DNA of 10,127 bases from assembly GCA_030590715.1 (NCBI GenBank), contig JAUVCU010000033.1, forward strand, positions 1 to 10,127, written 5' to 3'. The DNA is from Lentisphaeria bacterium (GTDB lineage Bacteria > Verrucomicrobiota > Lentisphaeria > Victivallales > JAUVCU01). A model generated the notes under the pieces. The model saw only the letters and a list, made by a program, of their open reading frames with translations, did no database searches and had not been told where the DNA came from. Made by a program: the position numbers and the translations under genes. Numbering within the stretch: the first letter of the stretch is position 1; each line of letters begins with the position of its first letter. Of this stretch, positions 1 to 6,132 are shown piece after piece.

Positions 1-746
1 TAATTGTTCTGCCGCTTATCTGGATAGCAATCAGCAGCTTCTTTGAAGATGATGAAGTGAAAGAAACGTTCGTGGCAACTGTTATAACGCTACCGCCAGT
101 TCAAAAACAACCAGCAACAGAACCTGTCGCGGCTCCTCCAAAGAAAGAACAAAAGAGCAAACCGGTCATAAAAGAAACGCCGAAACCTCCGGTCAAAAAG
201 AAAGCACCGGTGAAAAAAAAGACTCCACCAAAGCCAGTCGCTAAAAAGAAAGTAACACCGAAGAAACCAACAAAACCAAAGAAAGAGTGGAAGGCTAAGG
301 ATGCGTCGCAAATAACACTTCCAAGTGACTTTGATTCGCCCAAACCGGTTATCACCAAACCCATTTACATACCGAAAGTAAATATCAATACGCCGAAGCT
401 TTCGAGCACACTGACAAAAATCAATACGCGGATAAATGTCTCAAGCAAAACAAATATCAATGTAACAAACAGCCGTGCTGCTCAAAGCTACTACAGTTCT
501 GTGGGAAGCCTGCTTTACCAGCGCTGGGATCAACCAAGTTCGACTGAACTCGGAGGTCGAAAACCATCAGCTATTGTGACAGTTGAAGTAAGTTCTTCAG
601 GCAGACTCCTGTCGTATCGTATTTCAAAAGCAAGTAGAATTTCCGCAATGGACAGATCAGTTAGAAAACTTATGGATTCGATAACACAACTTGGTAACCC
701 GCCTAAAGGCGTCAGGAAGTTTGAGATTTCTCTCGCGGTCAGGTAA
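1..746 (+). CDS. TolA/TonB-like energy transducer, 5' end outside the window
   Basis: This protein probably spans the periplasm and couples an inner-membrane TolQR or ExbBD motor to the outer membrane. The frame is open from base 3 to the left edge, so the gene is partial. The first visible residues, IVLPLIWIAISSFF, form the end of a membrane helix, followed by an acidic EDDE. The GTG at 57 is therefore an internal Val, not the start. Visible residues 30 to 96 are a Pro/Lys-rich linker (repeated PVKKK, TPKKP, PKPV), typical of TonB and TolA arms. Residues 163 to 247 fit a TonB_2/TolA C-terminal domain: YYSSVGSLLYQRWDQP, then a VTVEVSSSGRLLSYRI strand and an AMDRSV helix, ending in NPPKGVRKFEISLAVR. 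It converges on the Nudix gene, with 26 bp between the stops. TolA is favoured over TonB because of the Y-x-x-x-V...W-x-x-P and alMDrSV pattern. The neighbours that would decide it (tolQ/tolR or exbB/exbD) lie off the left edge. Confidence 0.8.
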   Translation, partial: IVLPLIWIAISSFFEDDEVKETFVATVITLPPVQKQPATEPVAAPPKKEQKSKPVIKETPKPPVKKKAPVKKKTPPKPVAKKKVTPKKPTKPKKEWKAKDASQITLPSDFDSPKPVITKPIYIPKVNINTPKLSSTLTKINTRINVSSKTNINVTNSRAAQSYYSSVGSLLYQRWDQPSSTELGGRKPSAIVTVEVSSSGRLLSYRISKASRISAMDRSVRKLMDSITQLGNPPKGVRKFEISLAVR

Positions 747-756
747 AATCTTTACC
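742..756. repeat. Short inverted repeat in the convergent gap
   Basis: GGTAAA (742-747), 3-nt loop, TTTACC (751-756): a perfect 6-bp stem that covers the TAA stop of the TolA-like gene. It lies in the 26-bp gap between two convergent genes, where a two-way terminator would be expected. It is AT-rich and no T-run follows on either strand, so termination activity is doubtful. Confidence 0.3.
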
Positions 757-772
757 GAAGTACATAACAATA

Positions 773-1345
773 CTAAACGACGATTTCCTTTGCGGAATCA
801 TTCGATTTAAGCTTCTGCCATTTATCAGCAAGTCTCAACATCGACTCACTGGTAGAATACTTCTCAACCTCGTTAATATCGACCCAGGCAAGGTCAAATG
901 ACTCTTCACTCACGATATATTCTTCCGAATCCGCAACCTGTAAAGCGAATGTTATGTCGTAATGAAAATGCTCCGGAACGTTTTTATAGGCAGGTATAGT
1001 GTGAATATCAATATCAAATATTTTATCCGAAACAACGTTAATAGCTGAAATGCCGGACTCTTCTTTCGCTTCGCTTAATGATACTGCAAGAATATCAAAA
1101 CACCCGTCAGCATGACCGCCGAGCTGGATCCAGAACTTCAGTTTTTTATGATGAGTCAGCAGAACTTTGCTTCCGCTCAAATCAACGAGCCAGGCCGATC
1201 CGGTCAGGTGACCTTCCGCCAGCTCGCGGTCAAAGCAATGTGAATTTGAAAGCACAAACTCTCTCAGCCTTTCGACCTTTGCAGCTTCTTCCGGGAAGCG
1301 AGCGCTGTAATCATCTAGTAGTTGTAACAAATTGTTTCGATGCAT
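773..1345 (-). CDS. Nudix-fold hydrolase with a partly degenerate Nudix box
   Basis: This is a 190-residue protein of the Nudix superfamily, whose members cleave nucleoside diphosphates linked to another group; the substrate cannot be told from sequence. Residues 46 to 76 match the strand region that leads into the box in this family (HLTGSAWLVD, then LTHHKKLKFWIQLGG). The Nudix box runs from G77 to I99, GHADG through SEAKEESGI. Compared with GX5EX7REUXEEXGU, the first Glu is Phe83 and the Arg is Ser91. The metal-binding core E92, E95, E96 and the final G98-I99 are kept. Activity is thus possible but not assured. The ATG at 1345 has an AGGAAG ribosome binding site about 4-5 nt upstream. It lies 23 bp downstream of hisH on the same strand, so the two are probably cotranscribed. 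The N-terminal 45 residues are helical and charged. It could be a housekeeping pyrophosphatase or a protein that has lost catalysis. Confidence 0.85.
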   Translation of the reverse strand: MHRNNLLQLLDDYSARFPEEAAKVERLREFVLSNSHCFDRELAEGHLTGSAWLVDLSGSKVLLTHHKKLKFWIQLGGHADGCFDILAVSLSEAKEESGISAINVVSDKIFDIDIHTIPAYKNVPEHFHYDITFALQVADSEEYIVSEESFDLAWVDINEVEKYSTSESMLRLADKWQKLKSNDSAKEIVV

Positions 1346-1368
1346 TTTACTTCCTGATGAAGTTATTA

Positions 1369-1980
1369 CTATTTAGAGGCAAGCTCAACAAAGTTCTTAA
1401 GTATCTTAAGACCTTTATCCTGACTTTTCTCCGGGTGGTACTGAGTAGCAAAAACATTGTCTTTACCAATTACCGCTGAAAATTCATTTATGTAATCACA
1501 AGTAGCCAGTGTTACATCGTCTGACTCAGGCTGCACAAAATATGAGTGAACAAAATAGAAATAGTCCTCATCGCAGATACCTTCAAGGCAAGGATGTGCC
1601 GATTTTATCGTAATATCATTCCAACCCATGTGTGGAACTTTTACACCGACTTCAGGAAAATGAACAACTTTTCCTTTAAAAACACCAAGCCCTTTCACTC
1701 CTGGCGCTTCTTCACTTTCATCAAGTAGTAGCTGCATTCCAAGGCAAATACCAAGAAATGGTTTCCCTGATTTAATCGCGTCAAGAATCGGTTGCTCAAG
1801 ATTGAATTTACGGATTTTAGTCATTCCATCCCCAAAGTTTCCAACTCCGGGCAAAATGACAGCATCTGCTTCCGCAATCTCTTCTGCTGTATTAACAATT
1901 TTGATATCTCCACCGATACTTTCAAGTGCCTTGTAAACGCTTCGGATATTACCCGCGTCATAATCAATCAGGGCTATCAT
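1369..1980 (-). CDS. hisH: Imidazole glycerol phosphate synthase, glutaminase subunit HisH
   Basis: HisH hydrolyses glutamine and passes ammonia to HisF, which forms imidazole glycerol phosphate and AICAR in histidine biosynthesis, in the cytoplasm. The protein is 203 residues, normal for the family. It is a class I glutamine amidotransferase: the opening MIALIDYDAGNIRSV, the PGVGNFGDGM loop near residues 44 to 53, the nucleophile elbow GICLGMQLL with Cys79, and the catalytic pair His182 and Glu184 in QYHPEKS. PHMGWND is also typical of HisH. I chose the ATG at 1980 over a TTG two codons earlier. It gives the classical N-terminus, and AGGAAG sits 9 nt before it but only 3 nt before the TTG. 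The gene is first in a minus-strand pair with the Nudix gene and diverges from the FKBP gene. No hisF or other his gene is visible, so the pathway is split across the genome or continues elsewhere. Confidence 0.95.
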   Translation of the reverse strand: MIALIDYDAGNIRSVYKALESIGGDIKIVNTAEEIAEADAVILPGVGNFGDGMTKIRKFNLEQPILDAIKSGKPFLGICLGMQLLLDESEEAPGVKGLGVFKGKVVHFPEVGVKVPHMGWNDITIKSAHPCLEGICDEDYFYFVHSYFVQPESDDVTLATCDYINEFSAVIGKDNVFATQYHPEKSQDKGLKILKNFVELASK

Positions 1981-2030
1981 AATCAACTACTTCCTAAATT
2001 TATGTTATTGTTTTGTATATTACGGAAAAC

Positions 2031-2048
2031 ATATCACTTTAATGATAT
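2031..2048. promoter_or_regulatory. Operator-like inverted repeat between hisH and the FKBP gene
   Basis: ATATCA (2031-2036), 6-nt spacer CTTTAA, TGATAT (2043-2048) form a perfect 18-bp dyad in the 117-bp divergent spacer. Its right arm overlaps TATATT (2046-2051), which could serve as a -10 box for the rightward gene, though no good -35 hexamer lies 16 to 18 bp upstream. It could be a repressor or activator site; the binding protein is unknown. Confidence 0.35.
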
Positions 2049-2062
2049 ATTGGAACTCCAAT
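2049..2062. promoter_or_regulatory. Second dyad abutting the first one
   Basis: ATTGGA (2049-2054), AC, TCCAAT (2057-2062): a perfect 6-bp dyad with a 2-nt spacer. It starts at the base after the preceding dyad ends. Read on the minus strand, TTGGAG would be a fair -35 hexamer for hisH, but the best -10 candidate (TGATAT) is 19 bp away. It could be an operator or a small mRNA hairpin in the FKBP leader. Confidence 0.35.
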
Positions 2063-2097
2063 TCTAAGTAAGTTACTCGAAACAAAATTAGGTTAGT

Positions 2098-2532
2098 ATG
2101 ACTATATCAAAACACGACAGTATTGTATCATTTCATTATAAAAACTCCTGCGAAGGTGAATTCTTTTTCAACTCGGCAAAAGACCGCGATGAACCGTTAA
2201 AAGTCAAAATCGGGTCAGGTCAGGTAATGCCGGAACTTGAGCAGGCTCTTATAGGCATGAAAGAAGGTGAAGAGAAAAAAGTGGTTGTTCCTCCTGAAAA
2301 TGCTTACGGTTTATACCGTGAAGAGATGATAGTTGTCGTTGACAAATCAGAACTGCCGGACGGCATTACTCCGGTTAAAGGAATGATGATTCAAGGGCTA
2401 TCTGTTGGTGATTCCATGATCAATGTCTACATTTCTGATGTTAATGGTGATAAAGTTACCCTTGATGCAAATCACCGCTTCGCTGGTAAGCATATTGATT
2501 TCGAGCTCGAACTTCTTACAATACACGAATAG
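2098..2532 (+). CDS. SlyD-like FKBP-type peptidyl-prolyl cis-trans isomerase
   Basis: This enzyme catalyses cis-trans isomerisation of peptidyl-proline bonds and probably acts as a folding helper. It is 144 residues with no signal peptide, so it should be cytoplasmic. The order of parts matches SlyD/FkpB: an N-terminal FKBP strand (SIVSFHYKN, residues 8-16), the core GSGQVMPELEQALIGMKEGE (39-58), VVPPENAYG with the conserved Tyr70, then an inserted-in-flap region (about 73-120). The chain returns to the FKBP fold with LDANHRFAGKHIDFELELL (122-140), the same segment as DGNHMLAGQNL in E. coli SlyD. It lacks the His/Cys-rich metal-binding tail of E. coli SlyD and ends right after the fold, as FkpB does. 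The start ATG has only a weak AGG element about 7 nt upstream. It sits 35 bp before yejA on the same strand and may share its transcript; the exact role with the transporter is unknown. Confidence 0.92.
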   Translation: MTISKHDSIVSFHYKNSCEGEFFFNSAKDRDEPLKVKIGSGQVMPELEQALIGMKEGEEKKVVVPPENAYGLYREEMIVVVDKSELPDGITPVKGMMIQGLSVGDSMINVYISDVNGDKVTLDANHRFAGKHIDFELELLTIHE

Positions 2533-2545
2533 TAATCTCAAATAA

Positions 2546-2562
2546 AAAGGTCACTAAAGGTC
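2546..2562 (+). repeat. Direct repeat with duplicated Shine-Dalgarno before yejA
   Basis: AAAGGTC occurs at 2546-2552 and again at 2556-2562, exactly 10 bp apart. The second copy's AAAGG ends 7 nt before the yejA ATG and is a normal ribosome binding site. The first copy looks like a spare or ancestral site. Confidence 0.45.
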
Positions 2563-2567
2563 GATTT

Positions 2568-4451
2568 ATGAAAAAGATTTTAACTTTGATCAGCGCATTC
2601 ACTTTGGCATCGCTTACTTTCGCGGGAGAAGCAAGCCATGGACTTTCCCTTTACACAAACAAAGACCTGAAATACAAACAAGGTCAACCATACGACCATG
2701 CAAACCCTGACGCTCCGAAGGGAGGCACGGTAAATCTGGCTGACTTTGGTGCATTTACAAAATTCAATCCCGTATCAATGAGTGGGGTGCCTGCTCCCCA
2801 ACTCGGTTTGGTTTTTGAGACCCTTATGGACGGCAGCGTGGATATTGAAGAACATTTTTCTCAGTATGGCCGTCTTGCAGAATCGGTTCAACTGGCTGAC
2901 GACCGCCTATCCATCACCTATTTTCTGAATAAAAATGCAAAGTTCTCTGACGGAAAACCAGTTACTGCAGATGATGTCGTTTTTTCATACAACCTGATCA
3001 ATGAACCGGGATACAACCCCGCTTACAAAAGCTACTTCAGCGACATAAAGCAGACTGTAAAAATAGACGATTACACGGTAAAGCTGGAGTTCGAAAAGTA
3101 TAATCAGGAGCTCCCCCTTATTGTCGGCCAGGTATCTATCTTACCGAAACACATCTACGATGCTGAAGGGAAAAACTTCGATAAAGACTTCGACAACGTT
3201 CTTCCGGTGGGTAGCGGCCCTTACACCGTTGATAAATTTGATAAGAGCAAATTCATCTCCTACAAACGAAACAAAGAATACTGGGGAAAAGATATTACGG
3301 TCAACAAAGGGCGTTACAATTTCGACAACGTAACCGTTAAGATCTTCACCGATATGCTGGCGCTGCGCGAAAATGTAAAAGCAGGAAACATTGACGCCTC
3401 GATGGTAATGGTAGCCAAAGACTGGGCGAAATTTTACGTTGGAGAAAAGATCGAGAAAAACCATCTTTTCAAAACGACATTCCCGAGCAAACGGGTAGCA
3501 GGAATGCAGTCATTTGCGCTTAACCTGCGCCGTCCGGTATTTAAGGACAGAAACCTTAGAAAAGTTATTGCGCTTCTCATGGATTTCGAATACATGAACG
3601 GCAATATGTTCTATAACCAATACACTCGGCTGACTAATTATTTTGACAACAATGAAGAGATGATGAGCCGTGGACCGGCTGAGGGCGAAGAAAAAGCACT
3701 CCTTGAGGCTCTTATGGAAAAATACGGCAAAGAATTTGTTCCGACATCTGCAATAACTAAAGGACCACAGGTTCTCGGTTATGATAAAACCGGTAAACCT
3801 CTTCCCATCGAAAAAAGAATTGCAGGAGCAAACAAAATGCTCGATAGGCTTGGCTGGAAATTTAATAAGGAATCCGGAGTCAGAAAAAAAGGAGATCAGG
3901 AGCTCTCGTTTACGTTTATGATTTCAGACCAGAACTGGGTGCGCATCGCGAATTCTTTTATAAACAACCTAAAACAGGTTGGAATAAACGCAGAATACCA
4001 GCTGGTCCAACCTGCAGAATTTGTTCAAAAGCGCATAAAATATGACTACGATATAATCACAGCAACATTCGGAGGGACTCAAAGCCCTGGTAACGAACAA
4101 CGCTCCTACTTGGGCTCGAAATCTGCAGATATTGAAGGAGAAAACAATTACTGTGGAATAAAAAACCCCGCTGTTGATGAACTGGTCAATAACATAATCG
4201 AAGCAAAAAGCAGAAAAGAGCTGGTGAAATACACTCATGCCTTGGACCGTATCCTCTGCGCAAATCATTACGTTGTTCCGCAATGGTATCTGGACAAAGA
4301 CCGTTTTGTCTATTGGAATAAATTTTCGGGACCAAGTATTAACGCCGGAAAATCATATATAAGTGATAATTTTCTGAACTGGTGGTGGTATGATGAAGCA
4401 AAAGCCGAAAAGCTCAAACAGGCAATGGAGTCAAATTCAAAAATAGATTGA
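2568..4451 (+). CDS. yejA: YejA-like oligopeptide/microcin-C-type periplasmic binding protein
   Basis: This extracellular solute-binding protein (family 5, SBP_bac_5) captures peptides in the periplasm and delivers them to YejB/YejE. It is 627 residues, close to the family length of about 600. The signal peptide is residues 1 to 19 (MKKI, hydrophobic core, LTFA), with likely cleavage before GEASHG. Family signs are HGLSLY, YDHANPDAPKGGTVNLADFG (41-60), FDSFNP-type FTKFNPVS, and FSDGKPVTADDVVFSYNLI (136-154). Further on are LPVGSGPYTV, then TFGGTQSPGNEQRSYLGSKSAD-like sequence near 500, and NYCGIKNPAVDELV. The SPGNEQR plus GIKNPAVD pair is typical of YejA as opposed to OppA or DppA. It is the first transporter gene, 35 bp after the FKBP gene. 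Unlike the other Yej genes it is separated from its partner by a 178-bp gap. The substrate could be short peptides, muropeptides or peptide antibiotics; this cannot be resolved here. Confidence 0.93.
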   Translation: MKKILTLISAFTLASLTFAGEASHGLSLYTNKDLKYKQGQPYDHANPDAPKGGTVNLADFGAFTKFNPVSMSGVPAPQLGLVFETLMDGSVDIEEHFSQYGRLAESVQLADDRLSITYFLNKNAKFSDGKPVTADDVVFSYNLINEPGYNPAYKSYFSDIKQTVKIDDYTVKLEFEKYNQELPLIVGQVSILPKHIYDAEGKNFDKDFDNVLPVGSGPYTVDKFDKSKFISYKRNKEYWGKDITVNKGRYNFDNVTVKIFTDMLALRENVKAGNIDASMVMVAKDWAKFYVGEKIEKNHLFKTTFPSKRVAGMQSFALNLRRPVFKDRNLRKVIALLMDFEYMNGNMFYNQYTRLTNYFDNNEEMMSRGPAEGEEKALLEALMEKYGKEFVPTSAITKGPQVLGYDKTGKPLPIEKRIAGANKMLDRLGWKFNKESGVRKKGDQELSFTFMISDQNWVRIANSFINNLKQVGINAEYQLVQPAEFVQKRIKYDYDIITATFGGTQSPGNEQRSYLGSKSADIEGENNYCGIKNPAVDELVNNIIEAKSRKELVKYTHALDRILCANHYVVPQWYLDKDRFVYWNKFSGPSINAGKSYISDNFLNWWWYDEAKAEKLKQAMESNSKID

Positions 4452-4464
4452 CCTTTATATTAAC

Positions 4465-4488
4465 CACCGAGACACAAAGATTCCAAGA
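4465..4488 (+). repeat. Three degenerate 8-mer repeats (CACAGAGA-like)
   Basis: Consecutive octamers CACCGAGA (4465-4472), CACAAAGA (4473-4480) and TTCCAAGA (4481-4488) share the pattern NNCNNAGA in exact 8-bp register. They follow TTAAC. Such CACAGAGA-type runs are something I recall upstream of GxxExxY-family genes in many bacteria, which agrees with the ORF that follows. This association is from memory and was not searched. Confidence 0.5.
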
Positions 4489-4502
4489 AATCATTGTTAA
4501 TA

Positions 4503-4508
4503 TATAAT
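4503..4508 (+). promoter_or_regulatory. Perfect -10-like TATAAT upstream of yejB
   Basis: TATAAT matches the sigma-70 -10 consensus. The hexamer 16 bp upstream (TTCCAA, in the last 8-mer repeat) matches TTGACA at only 3 of 6 positions. If active it would give yejBEF, and the small ORF, a promoter separate from yejA. In AT-rich DNA such a match can be chance. Confidence 0.25.
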
Positions 4509-4523
4509 TTAAAATGAAAGCGG

Positions 4524-4622
4524 ATGAACGATACCGAAGTGCCACAGCGTATTAATGACATTGCAAGAATAATTGTCGATTATGCCTTAATACCCTTGTG
4601 CTTAACCTTTAAAAATAAGTAA
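4524..4622 (+). pseudogene. Truncated N-terminus of a GxxExxY-like protein
   Basis: A 32-codon ORF reads MNDTEVPQRINDIARIIVDY followed by ALIPLCLTFKNK. The first 21 residues resemble the start of GxxExxY-family proteins, whose N-termini run as E-x-P-x-R-x-x-x-I-A-x-x-I-V-D-x-A. In the family this is followed by VHxxLGPGLLExxYE. Here that hallmark is missing: after VDYA the frame goes into an unrelated tail and stops at TAA 7 bp before yejB. No other frame downstream carries the GPGLLE segment, so about 100 codons are deleted rather than frameshifted. An in-frame TGA at 4515 precedes the ATG. The 8-mer array upstream supports the assignment. I infer a dead remnant; expression as a leader peptide of yejB is possible but has no specific support. 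Confidence 0.55.
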
Positions 4623-4629
4623 ACAAGCA

Positions 4630-6123
4630 ATGCTTAATTATATATTAAAACGATTGTTACTGATGATTCCGACGCTGGTCGGGGTCCTGACATTTACATT
4701 TATAATATCTGAATTTGTCCCCGGCGGGCCGATGGACCAGATCATCGTAATGCTCAAACACAAAAAGGGCAATGGCGAAGTGTCTGGCTCTAAAAGGACT
4801 ATTGCAGATAAAGTGAGCTTATCCGATATTCAGAGCAAAATGAGGCTTGCTAGAAAATTCAATCTCCATCAATCCAGATTTAACAGACTGCTAAAAACAT
4901 TCATCTGGCACAGTCAGGACTCGATCACATCTTCCGAAGAGCTAAGAGATAATGAAACTCTTAAATTCATCTACCAAAAAAGAGACTGTATTATTCTCAG
5001 CAAAGATGGGTCTTATTACTCGTATTACAGCCGTGTAAAAAACGGTGACAGCCCGGAAAATATTGTCTTTGATAAAGATAAACAAGCATTCCGCAGTACA
5101 GTCACAAATTCTATTATTGATTACAAAACAGGGATTTGTAAAGCAAATGGGATAAAGCTTGAACCGTTGAAGCTTGAAGTTACGAAAGAAGCAAGCCGTT
5201 ATCACATACTGAAGGACATTATTGGAGAAACGGTATACAAGAATCAAAACCTTGATAAAAGAACACACCGTGACGAGATTTATATCTCAGAATCATTTAT
5301 AGAATCCCTTACGAACTGGAACAACTGGCACGGGCTATTTCTTCTTAAATTTGGGGATTCGATCCGTCTGAATGACCCCGTTACAAAATTAATAGCATCA
5401 AGGTTGCCTGTTTCCATCAGTCTCGGAGTATTTTCTTTTTTCATAACGTATACCGTCTGCATTATCCTGGGTATTTCCAAAGCTGTCCATCACGGAACCA
5501 AGTTTGACGCACTATCAAGTGTCGTTGTTCTTATCGGCTACAGTACTCCCGGATTTGTTTTGGGTGTTCTGATTCTTGCTTTATTTGGTCCAAACGGCTC
5601 TATCGCAAATGCACTGCCACAAATGGGCTTGACTTCATCCGGAATTCCCGGTTACGAAGACTGGAGCGTATTCGCAAAGGTATTCGATTATTTAAAACAC
5701 ATCTTTGCTCCAATGATCTGCCTGTGTATTGGAAGCTTTGCCGTTCTTACCTTTTTGACAAAAAACAGTATTCTGGATCAATTCCATCAACTCTATGCTG
5801 TCGCAGCACGAGCTCGCGGGCTTTCGGAAAAGAAAGTTTTATACAAGCATATTCTGCGCAATTCCTTGATACCACTCGTAACAGGATTTCCTTCGAGCTT
5901 CCTCGCAATGTTCTTTACCGGCTCCCTTCTAATTGAAAGAGTTTTCCAGCTGCACGGTCTTGGAATGCTGAGCCTTGACTCCGTGTTGGGTAGGGATTTT
6001 CCGGTTGTCATGGGAAGTCTTTTTATTTTTACAATTTTAGGGCTGATCGGAGCGCTACTGACTGACCTATGCTACGTATTCGTTGACCCTAGAATAAGTT
6101 TTGAAAAACAAGCTACAGGATAA
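4630..6123 (+). CDS. yejB: YejB-like ABC transporter permease with a large loop insertion
   Basis: YejB is one of the two inner-membrane channel subunits of the Yej peptide importer (OppB/BPD_transp_1 type). It opens with MLNYILKRLLLMIPTLVGVL and the family sequence FVPGGPMDQII. There are six likely helices, near residues 9-28, 259-283, 295-320, 359-379, 412-436 and 460-486. The EAA loop that docks on the ATPase is AVAARARGLSEKKVLYKHIL (390-409), and the end is VDPRISFE. At 497 residues it is about 130 longer than E. coli YejB (about 364). The extra part is roughly residues 96 to 228, between RFNRLLKTFIW and LLKFGDSIRLNDPV, in the periplasmic loop after helix 1. It is polar, with short strand-like stretches and two cysteines (C120, C170). 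No clear ribosome binding site is seen before the ATG, perhaps because the upstream gap was altered. It lies 9 bp before yejE. Confidence 0.92.
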   Translation: MLNYILKRLLLMIPTLVGVLTFTFIISEFVPGGPMDQIIVMLKHKKGNGEVSGSKRTIADKVSLSDIQSKMRLARKFNLHQSRFNRLLKTFIWHSQDSITSSEELRDNETLKFIYQKRDCIILSKDGSYYSYYSRVKNGDSPENIVFDKDKQAFRSTVTNSIIDYKTGICKANGIKLEPLKLEVTKEASRYHILKDIIGETVYKNQNLDKRTHRDEIYISESFIESLTNWNNWHGLFLLKFGDSIRLNDPVTKLIASRLPVSISLGVFSFFITYTVCIILGISKAVHHGTKFDALSSVVVLIGYSTPGFVLGVLILALFGPNGSIANALPQMGLTSSGIPGYEDWSVFAKVFDYLKHIFAPMICLCIGSFAVLTFLTKNSILDQFHQLYAVAARARGLSEKKVLYKHILRNSLIPLVTGFPSSFLAMFFTGSLLIERVFQLHGLGMLSLDSVLGRDFPVVMGSLFIFTILGLIGALLTDLCYVFVDPRISFEKQATG

Positions 6124-6132
6124 GAATAAAGA

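Larger units (their letters stand above)
4451..4611 (+). mobile_element. Possible decayed cassette between yejA and yejB
   Basis: The 178-bp gap interrupts an otherwise compact operon. ACCTTTA occurs at 4451-4457, overlapping the yejA stop, and again at 4605-4611. Between the copies lie the 8-mer array and the GxxExxY-like fragment. If one copy and the inner segment are removed, the yejA to yejB gap falls to 24 bp, in line with the operon's other gaps (35, 9 and 16 bp). The 7-bp repeat could be a target-site duplication or pure chance in AT-rich DNA. No transposase or long terminal inverted repeat is present. Confidence 0.3.

Noticed and set aside
90..364. Two overlapping minus-strand ORFs of 73 and 87 codons
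   Set aside because: They are antisense to the Pro/Lys-rich linker of the TolA-like gene. Their Phe/Leu-rich or Gly/Phe-rich content is the mirror of AAA/CCA codons.
1981..1986. TTG start giving hisH two extra residues
   Set aside because: The ribosome binding site is only 3 nt away, and the ATG at 1980 gives the classical HisH N-terminus.
4514..4555. 13-codon ORF starting at the ATG at 4514
   Set aside because: It is in another frame from the GxxExxY-like fragment, is very short and resembles nothing known to me.
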